Source: Eleginops maclovinus (Eukaryota > Chordata > Actinopteri > Perciformes > Eleginopidae). From it: a stretch of DNA of 64,000 nucleotides. The notes beneath the pieces were generated by a model. That model searched no databases. It saw only the letters and a program-made list of their open reading frames with translations, and had not been told where the DNA came from. The DNA lies in NCBI RefSeq assembly GCF_036324505.1, contig NC_086351.1, forward strand, positions 6,566,001-6,630,000. The letters run 5' to 3'. The position numbers were made by a program, and so were the translations under genes. This document shows positions 1 to 12,000 of the stretch, piece after piece (the stretch's first letter is position 1; each line of letters starts with the position of its first letter).

Positions 1-1979
1 AATTACAGCCTTGCATTGGTATGCCTGTATGGGCGCCAACCTGTCTAGATGTGGTTTAATCCATGTCTGTCCAAATGATTTTGTGAAGTCACAGTGACCT
101 TTGCCAGCCATCATTTAATCAGTTCAAGTCCAAGTGGACGTTTATAACAAATTAGAAGATATTCCCTTAAGGTATTCCTTAGATAACGCGTTTACGAAAA
201 TGGGACAGAAGGTCTACCCGAAAACATAACAAACAACCAATGCCTTTTTTTAGTTACATACATTTGATACATTTTTACATACTATGGATAAATCAGACGT
301 TTTAACAAGTAGGAGAAAATGAAAACTTTTAAATAATTGATGCATCGCATTGAGAGTAGTCTTTGGTTTGGTAAATATTTACTCACAGCCCATCAAAGCT
401 AATAATGAAAGTAATAGGAAACAAGAAGTAAACATAGTATCAATCCATTCTTAATGAAAAACGTTCCACAGAACAAAGCTTAATTTCCAACTGGGCAAAG
501 CAGGGAAAAGACCTGAGGGCCCGGGACCCCACATTCACTGCATGTAAAGTGCTTTTGGTAATTTGATGATATGGAAATGTGTAAGGGAATTCACACCACT
601 GAAGTACAATATCAACTAAGGCAGGTTTCGGGTCAGAATTGGAGTTCAGATAAAGGCAGAATGGACAGAAACCAGTAATTAACCAACATTTAACATATTA
701 CCAAAGCCCTGTCAAACATTAGCTTAGAACATTAGTTTGATTTAATTATATTCTTGCTGCTCAAAGTGTGCGCGTCATGCATGTCCTCTGAGCATCCATA
801 TTAGAACGTATGAATTAAGTGTGCACAGGAACGAGTATAATATGTGTGTGTGTAGTCAAGCAGAGTACATGGAAAGCCATTAGTGAGACATTGGCTGCTG
901 GATGTTCATTTATCATGGCTGTCACAGGCCAGTCATCGTCGGTCAGGGGGTTACATTAGACGGCCAGAGTCCGCATGATCAATCACTCACTGCAGCAACT
1001 TTGTGTGTTGTGATATTACAGGCCTCGCTTTCTCTTCCTCTCTTTTCTTTCTAAACGTATACACATACATCACCCTCTGATAAACCACTCCTTTATTCCA
1101 TCCCGCCGGGGTTGGTTCAGAGGCAACATATCTGCTCTAATTTCATTTAACCAGCATAGACTGCGCAATGTGCATGCAAAATATATGCTGATCTCCCTGA
1201 AAGGCCATCCGATATTCGTTACGAATCCCATTTGACTAAGTGCATTAAAGATGCAATAGAGCTAACTAGATAAGAATAATACCATTTCAGAGATGGAGGG
1301 TTTTCATAAACCCGTGGGAAAATGGGAGTTAAATCAGAGCTATACATTTCTCCTTTTAGCTTGTGACTCATTGCACTAACAGCCAAGGAATAAAATATTA
1401 AACATGGGGTCAATAAGTCCCCTTTTTAACGTCATCAAGTAAATATAATCCCTGCAGACGCTGGGATGCACATGAATTACACGGCCCTGGTACTAGTGGT
1501 TGCAAGCACCCAATTATCAATCGCAGGGGCAATGAGCATCTTGTTAGCGCTAATGCTACCTGGCACCAGAGAGACAGGGTTAGCGAGACGGTGTGTCTGT
1601 GTGTGATGTTAACGATACTTAGCTGTTGCTATTCGCGGCACGTGGCTAGCTGCACAGAAAAAGTGCACGAAGGAGATGACTGTAGGAGAGAGGAGTTTTA
1701 ATGGAGAGCGCCAAGAGAGCACTGGTGGGGGAGAAGAAAGCAAGTTTAGAGAGTGACTGGGTTTAAGAGGGGTTAGTGGGTAGAACAGCTAAGAAAAAAG
1801 GCAGGAGAAACAGGAGGAGAGAAATGTCATGTTCATCAATCAAGGTGGACATTTCTGAAAACGCTTGAATGCCAACCGTCGGCCTTAAGCATCCATGAGG
1901 AGCAGATGAATCAGGAATAATCAATAATAGGTGAGGAGGGGGGGATCAGCTGGGTGTGCTGGAACACATACATATTTAA
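1..1979. other. Unique intronic sequence, no feature recognised
   Basis: No exon, RNA gene or clear repeat is visible. The only compositional feature is a purine-rich stretch at about 1670-1830 on the plus strand. Confidence 0.5.
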
Positions 1980-1982
1980 ATT

Positions 1983-2125
1983 CTGACCAAAACCATAATC
2001 TTTCCCTACTGTGAGCCGAGCACTTGTTCTTGTAATCATGACGACCTTTAACAAAGTAGTAATTTTAACCAAAACCATGATCTTTCAACCTAATCATGCC
2101 ATGTTTGTGTTTAACCTGATGACAA
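1983..2125. repeat. Decayed tandem repeat with accaaaaccat(a/g)atcttt units
   Basis: The word accaaaaccat(a/g)atctttc occurs twice about 90 bp apart, with related text between (acctttaacaaagtagtaatttta). Repeats of the type 'accatgatctttcctaacc...aagtag' are familiar from teleost genomes, and this looks like an old two-unit remnant. The boundaries are approximate. Confidence 0.45.
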
Positions 2126-5100
2126 TTTAACTTATTTAACAGGACTTTTCGCACCCCTCCGTGAGATAAAGATCACCAATTGGAATGCAGAAAGTATTTT
2201 TGGCTCAAAACTGTTAAACGACATTGTGCTCGACGACATAGACCGTGAAAAAGTAGTTTTTTTTGCCTGAAAGTGGTTTTAACTCCAGCTGGCAGTACTT
2301 GCTGGATTAAAAAATATGGCCAAAAATGTCCATGCAATGAGGTCTTACCAGTTATAAATTGTATATCCTTACATAACTTACATAACCAGGTGTTTTTAAA
2401 GGAAATTCAAAAGACTTCACTTTTTTTTTTAATGAAAATTGGCTAAGAGATTTTATTTTATTGAGTATTATTAGAAAAATATTGCTGGTGCTGCTGATTC
2501 TCTTATATGAAGGTAACATACCTGGCTGTCCAAAACTGGGCCAAATTGTGTTGAAAAGTTCAGTTTTGAGATTATACTGCTTTGATTACTACATTTTAAA
2601 CATGGAACCGGTTATATACATAATCTCCTGGACATTCATTTGATTAAAAAAGGAATCCTTTAGCCACATTATATGCTCTTATAGCATGTTTACAAGCGAG
2701 ACGCCGCCAAAGTATAGGCAGTTTTTTAACTTGGGCTTCATCCCGGATTTGTTTAAATACATCTACAGCTGCTTGTGTTTGTAAGCATCCCGACAACAAC
2801 GTATTTCTGACTGCTTGGCTACCAAACACTGTGGCAACCATCCAAAGATAAGCCAGCAGAAACTGAGAGTGCCACTACCAGAGGGAACTAGCATTGAAAC
2901 CTTCTTCTGCAGCTGCAAATATAAGATCCTTACTTCCAGATCCTATCCTATCCCTGCTACAAGCCTTAAGAGGAGGAATCTAATCCCACTGATTACCAAT
3001 GTAAAGACTACTCTACCAGTTACTCCGCATACATGGGGCTCATTATACATGTTCAATTGAATCCTCGATTTCACTCAAGACTGCACAAGTTGTTCTCTTT
3101 ACGCTGGACAAATTGCAAGTATCTTACATCTTCCCAATCAACCATTGAGGATATCTAATCACAAGTAATACTGCAGAACACGAGAGAAAGAGTCTGGAAG
3201 AGCAGCTGACAGAGTTGTCTGAAAGCTGTATTTACTGAGAAGCATTGCTTAAATCATAAGGCTAAGAAAAGCTGACTCGCATTTAGGAACATGCAGCGTT
3301 TTGTGAGACATTGATGGAGCACCACTGTCCTGATGGGACAAGTGGGCGATGAAGAGGGGAGGTGGAACGTGGCAGAAAACACTGACAGGTAACCTCTTAA
3401 AAAATACTCTTTTTAGGTGAAAGATCCCTTTCAGATAAATCACCCAAAACAATTGTTCAGAGCTTTTATATAGCATTCATCAAGCATGTCGTCCAAAAGG
3501 GTGTTCTGTTTGAGTTTAATCCTACAGGTCATTTTCTGGAGCTATTAATAATCTTATATGTTACGCTAATGCCTAATTAAAGACACACGTTAAATATTTT
3601 AATGCTGAAGTTTGTTTGAAACATAACAATTACTTCAACAGTTTGTCTTCCGAGTCAGTTCTGTGTGTCAGGATATTTGAGTGTAATCCTTCCTCTCTGT
3701 GTGGATTCATCTGTATGACTGCCTTGCTGCCATGGCTACCAGTTTTGTGCATATTACTCCCACTGTTTCACTCCCTACCTCTCAGTGAAGCACCACATGG
3801 ACAGCATTAGAGGCAACCAGTTCTGATTGCTCCCCGTCTCACCCGTCAGACTCCCCCGCTCCCTTCCTCCGTCTCTCCATTCTCACCATTATCGTAATCA
3901 CACAGCCAAACTGCTCTGCTAAAAGACTTGCATCTAATGGGGCCTTGTGCCTTCCAATGCGATAGCAATAGCTTTGCAAGACAAAGGAAGGGACAGAGAA
4001 TTGACAGATCAAGGCACATTAAAACCGGAGTCTAAATGAATTTAGTCCATTATGAGGCCCTCAGAGGACGAGGCAGCTGAAAGAGGATTCGGATAAAATC
4101 ACAGCCAGCAAGATCCTTTATTTCAAAGCCAATCAGTGTTTAGTCTGTGTGTGTTGCACCAGGCAGCTTGATTACTACTTTTCAAAGGGAGGCAGGATCA
4201 ATTTCTTATTGAATTTTGAGGTACTGTAATTTAGTTTGATGCAGTAAGCCTTAAGGAGAACTGATTCCAATTGATATCTTATTCTTCTTTTTCAGACAAG
4301 CTACTACACTTTTAAACAAATGCAACTTGGGAAATCTATGGAGTTTGTTTGCAGCTTCTGATCTATTCTTCCCTGTCATGCACACATGTCTTGTGGAATT
4401 AAAGTGAAATACGTTTGTCTGGATAGAGTTTGCTTTAGTGCTGGCAAGCATGTAGGAAATGTGCGTGGAGCGGGGCATCAGTTCAGCCTTTGAACTCAAA
4501 TTACACAATGTTTCTGTGTTGATTGTTTTTTAGTTAAAAGTGGAAGTCAATCTATGACTGTGCCACAGTGTGAGCAAAGAGCTCAGTAAAGGTGGCAGAG
4601 TAGAAATGTCTTTTTTTATTAAGTTTAAGGCACAGGCCACTACACATATGGAATATTTTAAAGTATGGAAATTGGTTTGAATTTGAGATGGCTTTCAGGG
4701 ATATCAATGAACTATCAAAGTGCCAAAGACTGAATAGCCAATCAACACACCTTAATCTCATCACAAACAAATGCAAAATGCACACTGTCCAGCCATGATT
4801 AGTGATGCTCAAGACTTTGAGCGGTACTCACGTCAATCTAATTGCAGCAATCTAATTTGCCACTCTGGGAGAGCGTGGTGTGTCAGTGCAGCAGCCCTGT
4901 CTGATATGACAGCCCCTCAGATGAGATTACACACCGCACACAGTGTTATCGAACCCATCGCCTCCCCACTCTCCCAAATGCCTCTCATGCATTGATCAAC
5001 CTTAACGCAGTGCAGTAAGAGAGGGGGGAATCATACATCTGTTGCTCTGTCAACCCTCACCATCTGATTGGAAGTGACAGCAAAAGCTAGAGGCTCTGAT

Positions 5101-6497
5101 TAGGCGTTTGATAAATACACTCAGCCACAGTCCTACAGCTGCAACCAGTCGTAAGGTCATACTAAAATCCAAAAGTAAATCAATTTTAAACAATATTCCC
5201 ATTAAAAAATCCAGACAGGCAAGAATTAATGCATATATTTGAGGCCTCAGGTATAACCTTGAAAGAAATCCACTTTGCAAGCTTAATGTCTTATTTCTTC
5301 TATAGATAAAGCGAGGTTGTGCATCCCGTCCACCAGATCTCATCTGAATGGAACTTTCTAGCTCACTAGTTGCAAGCGGAAAACTTGCAGCCCAACCAAT
5401 TTAGGAAAGCTGTAATAACCTGTTGAAAAAAACTACACGTCTGCTGGGGAAATGAAACCATCTAAACAGAGCAGTCGCTTCCCATCATTTGTGCAGCCCT
5501 GCAGGCATTTAAAGGAAGAGGAGGAGTAAGGAACCTGTGTGTGTGTGTACATCTAGAAACATGTATATACATTTATTCCATGTCTTAAATGACGGGTCTG
5601 CAGGACAGTCCAACTTTAACAGGTTTCTAACAGGCAGTATAGAAATAACCGGAGCTTCTGGCATATGTGGTTAAGTGAAACGGTGCGCTTATTAAAAAGA
5701 AGGTTTTAATTAAGAAGAAGACTGTGAACCATTTCAAATTTTTCAATCAACCTGTAGAAAGCCCATTTAGGGACCACTTGTGTGTACACTGGAAGTAACC
5801 GCTGCTTGCTGACCTGCAATTTCACACTCAATTACAGCGTGAATGCAAACTTTCTAACAATATTTCCTAGAGGAATGCAAGTTAGGAAACTTGAAACACT
5901 TGTCCACATTACTTATCATCAATTCCTATTTCCCTGCTTCGCACAATCCTCTGTTTATTTCAGTGTCAACATCCTCCTTTCCAGGATGCCGAAGGCTGTT
6001 AGCAGCATTCACAACCCCCTCCACCACCACCACCTCTGAAGTGTGGCCCAGACTGTCAAGCTCAGTGGGAAAGTTCCTCCAACCCTCACGGCAGGAAACA
6101 CCAACAGAAGGAATTCATTTCATGCACATTTACTTATTCATTCTTCCATCGCTCTTCTCCCTTCCCCTATCCACCAGTTGAGAGTCACCACAGAGGACTT
6201 GAACCTTACCTGGCAATGATTTGCTCTGGATCAGACGGGAGGAAAATATTTTATGGAGACACAGATTGAGCGCAGGATGATACAGGCGAAGCGGGAGTCT
6301 GTGTGCATATGTGCATGAGAGACACAACAGGCTACAGAGGTCAACCTTTGCTACTGTTTAATCTTTGCTTCCCTCAGAAAGTCAGTTCCAACGCTTCGAG
6401 GTACGTCGCTCACCGCGGGAACAAAAACATTTTTGCTCTGTGGGTTGCCAGTGTGTGAAGGAGCGAAACCACATCTAGTCTGAGCGCTGCAGGAATC
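2126..6497. other. Unique intronic sequence
   Basis: No exon or mobile element was recognised. A minus-strand open frame at 2644-2841 looks slightly protein-like but has no recognisable family (see rejected items). The rest is AT-rich single-copy-looking DNA with short simple repeats only, such as a TG run near 5537. Confidence 0.45.
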
Positions 6498-6536
6498 CAG
6501 ACGGAGGATGTGCTGAAATGTTAGCACATCCGTCTG
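6498..6536. repeat. Inverted repeat able to form a hairpin with a 3-base bulge
   Basis: The arm cagacggaggatgtgct is followed by an 8-base spacer and then agcacatccgtctg. The second arm is the exact reverse complement of the first with three bases (agg/gag) removed, giving 14 paired bases interrupted by one bulge. A short T run follows on the plus strand. The function is unknown, and the arms are too short for a typical microRNA precursor. Confidence 0.6.
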
Positions 6537-8932
6537 TTTTTAGAGAACATAAAAGGAAATATCAGAAAAGCTACGGGTGAATGATAAATGAGCAAAAATA
6601 AACGTTCCTTTCCACCTGGCAGACAGGGGTCTGAGGGGAATTTAAACAGGATTTTTATTGAGAAGGCTGCAAGTCTGATGAGTCACGTTGAACAGTCTCA
6701 AAGATGATGGATGGAAAGATGGGTGGGGGGGGGGTGCGAGACTCTTCAGCTTAGTCAAATATTCAGACTAAGAGAAGAGACAGCAACGGTGCAAAGCTAA
6801 AGAAAAAGTTCTGTGTAATAATAGTTTTTAAAATAAGTGAATGAAGCTAAATCTGCTCCCTCATACTGCCACCAGCTTAAGAGCTTGGCAGGAAATGCTT
6901 GTGATTAAAACTGCCAAACATGGATTACTACAAACCAAACGGCATGTCTCATGTTTCAGAAACGTCATTATCAGAGAGTCTCCGGTGGTACGTCACTGCA
7001 GACTGGTCAATGATCACAGATTACATAAACACAGGATCCCAAGCGATACAAAACCACCAGATTAAACAACATTTGAGGCTTTATCTAGATGAGGCAAGTT
7101 TGTCCTTCACCCTTGCATCCACCAGCGATTGAATCGTTACAGTGGAAGAGAGAACAGAGTCCCTTGTAATCCTCCTGCTTCGTCCTACATTTTGCAAACA
7201 GACTTTCATCATTTTGGATTAAATCCCACCACAGAGGCTTCATGATGTGCTTAGGCCCACTGGGGGGGAACTTCCTCTAATCCGATACAGGAAGAACAGA
7301 TATTTGTTGATGATGATAATGAAAGATGACGTCCCTTTTACGTCCTGTCATCCTCTGTTTTTCTTCACAATTACTTTCTTCCAAGGGTCATGATAGTTCG
7401 GATTGAGAGGGCATCAACAATTAATATATCCGGTAGTATTTTCTTTATCCAAAGCAATGGACAGAAGGGGGTCATAAACTGTACAGATTCTAAAGTCCTC
7501 TAAGGCCAATATCAGATTTTATTTGACTATAACTGACTTGGCTGTGCAACAAATTACAAATGCATAACCCTGTCACCAGCGCAGCCTGCTAGCCTTTGGT
7601 ACATGTGAAGCACTGGGTGTGCTGTGATCTCCAGGCAGTGATGCAGCCGCAGTGCCAGCAGACGCAGAGCAGTGCGGCCAGGACATTCATTACACGCAGC
7701 GGGACGAAACCTCTTCTGACATCAGCAGAGCGCGTTATCAGAGGCTCGCTGTCTAGGAGGAGAGGAAATGGGTTCTTTGTTGTTGTTTTCAATCCCTTTG
7801 TGTAAGAGATGACTCTAGATCCGTATATCTATGTTTCAGACAGTATTTCTACTTCTTTACATGGTTCTTAAACTGATCTAAACATTTGATTTGGCCATTT
7901 ACTTTACTGTATTAAAATGATTGCATATGGTCATCAGCCACCGTCACAACCCAAATATTAAAGCTGCTCCTCTTTTCTATAATGCACGACAAACACATGG
8001 CCTATGGTGGAATAAGTGGTAACATTAGTAAGCTAGGATAAGTAGCTCCTCGTATGAAGTGGAAAAGAGAAAGGATGACTTGCCCGTCCACATTTTGAAT
8101 GTTGTAAAGGGCCATAATAGCTACATCTTTTGAAAATGGAACAACATTTCGGTCTAAACATTGTAAGGCTCAGTAGTGCACAACACATGTATTCCCAGAG
8201 GACCAAAGCTCAGTAGCTAATACCATAAATAATCAAGTGTATTGAAAAAAAATATCATTATTATCTGTAGCATTAATAAAGTTTACACAGTAATTGACAC
8301 GAGGTCTGAGTTTCGGACAAATGAGACGGGGTGGATTTATGGATGATGATGTGTTTGCTTGGGATTACTTGTACTCCTTCAATGTCTGACAACTGTATAG
8401 CACAGCAGACTGCAAAGAGCAAACGCATCTTGTACCATTAAAAAAAACGGGATAATGTACACATTGTTTTTCTGTGCACTAGACCCTGACTAATACATAT
8501 CGTCAGGCCACTGTTATCAGATGATATTAGTTTATCATAGCTATATTGTTATATGCATGGATGTGCAGGGCATTAAACCACATGTTTCAACATCTTAACT
8601 CAACGCGTTTTATTCACGTTTGTTGATGTTATGTTCATGAAAAAAATGCAAATTGTTATTATACTTCGGGGAGACTGTCAGTATTCATTTTAGTATTCTA
8701 GCATCGGTTGAGATAACTGTGCCCATCCCTGCATATCTTAGTTAAACGGTCGTATCTATAAATCATTACCCATCCCCCGCTGCTGCTGTACATTAACACT
8801 ATAAAAATGTTTCCGTCACACTATTATAATTATATGTGACGTGTCCTGCCAGCAGTTTCAGCAGGAGGCCTTATTGGTTCCACAACTAATAAGCACCATC
8901 AGAAAGAGGGTCTGGATGCACTATCCAGTGAC
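6537..8932. other. Unique intronic sequence
   Basis: No exon or intact mobile element was recognised. There is a short G run at about 6723-6736, and near 7440-7490 a faint resemblance to LINE 3' tails (ttatccaaagcaatggacag) that is too weak to call. Confidence 0.4.
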
Positions 8933-8986
8933 AGGGTAGGATGGGAAGGGGTGTGGGGTGTATGTGGGGGGTGGGGAGGGGGGGGC
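8933..8986 (+). repeat. G-rich tract with G-quadruplex potential
   Basis: At least six runs of three or more G on the plus strand are separated by short loops, including ggg, gggg, gggg, gggggg, gggg and a final run of eight G. This exceeds the usual pattern for an intramolecular G-quadruplex. The G-rich strand is the non-template (plus) strand relative to the flanking ORF-free DNA, so in the minus-strand pre-mRNA the tract would be C-rich. Confidence 0.6.
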
Positions 8987-9012
8987 AGATTCTGATTTGT
9001 CCCCTGGCTCTG

Positions 9013-9026
9013 GTTGCTATGGAGAC
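9013..9026 (+). promoter_or_regulatory. Candidate RFX-family X-box
   Basis: The sequence gttgctatggagac approximates the bipartite X-box (GTTRCC, short spacer, RGYAAC-type half) bound by RFX transcription factors. The surrounding 9000-9180 block has a mixed, non-repetitive composition. Only the motif match is seen, and a single motif of this length can occur by chance. Confidence 0.3.
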
Positions 9027-12000
9027 CGATGATATCCACCGCATCATAATGGAGCCCATGGGATATTGAAATGGATGGAGTAGAAATGGAAAGTGTGCGG
9101 ATGGTGACAACCCTTCACTCTGGGTGCGACTCCATCCTGACAGGAGGTGATGGGCGCCATTTGCATCACCATTCATTTAAGTGTAATGACAGGGGCGGTT
9201 GCTACTCCCTTCCCCATCCCCTCCATCTCTCTTACCTTCATAGTGCACCTCTTTCAAGAGCAGGCACAAGACCTGTTGGGATGTAATTGCGAAAGGAGAG
9301 AAAAACATGTGTGGTCTGCGTAATACTGTAAGAGGAAGAGTTTGCCGGTTGAATGTGAAAAATGTGTCCCTTGATTAAAAAAAAATGTGGATTTTGCAAA
9401 TGAGAAGAGTTCAATGTCCTGACAGCATAATGAACGTGTTTGTATGCATGCATGTGTATGAGTGAAGTCCCTTATGAGTCCTTTCTAAGCATCACTGTCA
9501 AAGCAAATGTGCGGCCTCAGCGCATATCTCCAGAAGCTCTCTTTGTTTGGTCTTTAATATTATAATAATGATGATGTACGTCATTGACGATTGGTTGAAA
9601 TCCCTCATCAATTTTCAGGAGCTCCCAAGGATCCACAGGACCCCTGATAGCTGTATAAAACATTTTACTTCAACTTTCACCTGGCCTCAAGCAAGAGACG
9701 ACTAAATAATGAAAACCTGAGGCTTCATCATTGGGGCCATCGATCCACCATCTCCTCCCTCTGTTCCCATCATGTAAGAGCACCTGGCAGCGCTCTACAT
9801 CATTTAAAGACCCCTCAGGATTTTCTAATAAACGCTACTGGTTTTAAATGGTCCCCGTGCAAGCATCGAGAGCAGAGGTTATGGGTTCAGCCTGTGTCGC
9901 AAGGAGAAGCTCGTTTAGCATTTCAGGACAACTCTCTACAAAAAACAGTGACCGTATGCGCTTTAATTGCACCTCTTGGGATGAGGAGGGGAAAAGACAA
10001 AATGAGAGCAGAGCATTGGGATGAAAGCAAATGGAAAAAGATGAATGATGTAATCCAAAGATAAAAGCAGGAAAAAAATAGAAAACCATGCATGGAAAGA
10101 GGTCTCTACTCTTTCATTTGTTGTGGAGTGGCAGAGAGCTGGATAGCAATTGTGCATAGCAGCATGTGGCCAATCACCTTAGCAGCAATAGGACATCTAT
10201 CGTTGATGAAACATCTCTGGAGTGAGGGAGGGGCAGCTGTGACACCGAATGTATTGCTCTTTTTTTTCCATTCAGCACGAGTGGCACAAGTCTTGTCCCC
10301 GGCATCTGTTGGACTGGGGTTTTGGTTTGGCATTTGATGTGCCGTGTGTTTCAGTTACTGACCCACATATGCAGGCACGAGGGTAATGACGTCGCCTACA
10401 GAGGCATGAACACCTCTTTAATCTTCCATTTAAGCACTAGGCTTGCTCGGGTTTATCACTTCATAGCAAGGGGAGGAAGTGAGAAAGCACATGAGAGCTC
10501 TAATAAGAAAGAAAAAATTACTAGGTCCCGTCAATTGAGAAAAGGACAGGAATTTTAAACAGGATATTGTGGATGTTTTAAGCCTTGGAACGATGTTGCG
10601 ATGGCACTGATGCTACAAAGCATGTGATCGAGTTAAATTGGCAATGAATATCTCATGCTTTGTGTCACATGTACTGTTGGAAGTTAAAAAACAAACGCAC
10701 CAAATGTCGTCTTATTACGTCTTGTAAATATATAGTCAAGCTACAGTGAGCGCGAGAATCTGAAGGGGTAGAGGGCAATCATGTATCCTGATACACAGAC
10801 CTAGATATGTTGTCCAAAATATACTGAAGAAATGGGATGAAAGGCAAAAAGAAGTATATAAAGCATGAAGAAAACACATTATGAGTTGTAAAACATAATG
10901 GTAGATCTGGAGAAAAACGACATTAGTTTCAATTTATTTTTAAAATCTGAAATAACTTTTTCATATATTATGCTCTGAAAAATAAAGTCAATCTTTATCT
11001 CGGAGTCTGTGACAGTTTTAGTAGGGGTGTGTGATTTTGGTGCCACTAATCCTAAAAGCATAATTTCAAACCCTTAACTATACAAAAGGATAGCACAGGA
11101 GTCAAAAGCAGCCCTCCCACATCTTTGTTGTAGCCAAAAGGAATCGAAAATACAGGGACGCTTGAAGGGTGGACAGAGTTGACTTGAGGGACCCATTCTC
11201 TAGCTTTTTCCCAGAGAAGTAACAAAAGGAAAAGAATAATAACGCTTCCCGGAGACTGTCCAAGAGGCACAGAAACACCTCCCTTACAATACAGCTCTCC
11301 TCGCTGACAGAGCTCCGGTGATAAAAGCAAAGAAAAGGAAACAATCCATCCAACTTGATTTGCTTCCAGTTACATGGTGGTGAGTGGTAAGCTTTGAGAA
11401 GGGTGCACAAACATGCAGCAAAAAAAAAAAAAAAGAAAGTCCTACAAACATCTTCAGTTGATCTTTCAGCTACAATCTGCTTTAGTAGTTAAAATTATTC
11501 ATAAACAAATACATCAAAACAGCCAAAAATTGCAAAGATTATTCGTATTTTGTCCATGTGGAACAGTGATTGTAAGATAAGGATCACTACCTGCTTTAAC
11601 TGAAAGAGACAAAATGTATGGTTGTGTTCTACTCTGCATCGTATACAGAATAACCTCCTCAGGATGAAGCACTGTCTGTGTGCAATATCATAATTTAAAT
11701 TCAATGCTTTGGGCTGCTTTCAGCCTTGCTCTGAGATAAGCTGAAAATATAGAACCATCCTCTACTGACACTTTTAGTTAATGCTCTCCACCATGAAAGT
11801 AGGTCACGAGAGGTCTGGGAGCCAAACATTGAAAATAATTCACTCTACTGAGGCCTTTGGCTTGCAAGTTTTGCACAGTTAACACATGTCCCAGAACTAC
11901 TTTGCATCATTCTCCAATACCAAGATCACATCGACACATGGGAGATAAGGTCCTGTGTCCACATAGCGCCTTTTTTCCTGGCAAAAAGGCGCTGGGGAGA

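Noticed and set aside
2644..2841. 65-codon minus-strand frame with a protein-like look (IRDEAQVKKLPILWRRLA)
   Set aside because: No family recognised, no clear splice signals, and no support from neighbouring sequence. A protein search with this frame would settle it.
8886..9176. 96-codon proline/histidine-rich minus-strand frame
   Set aside because: It arises from the C-rich strand opposite the G-rich tract. No conserved pattern was seen.
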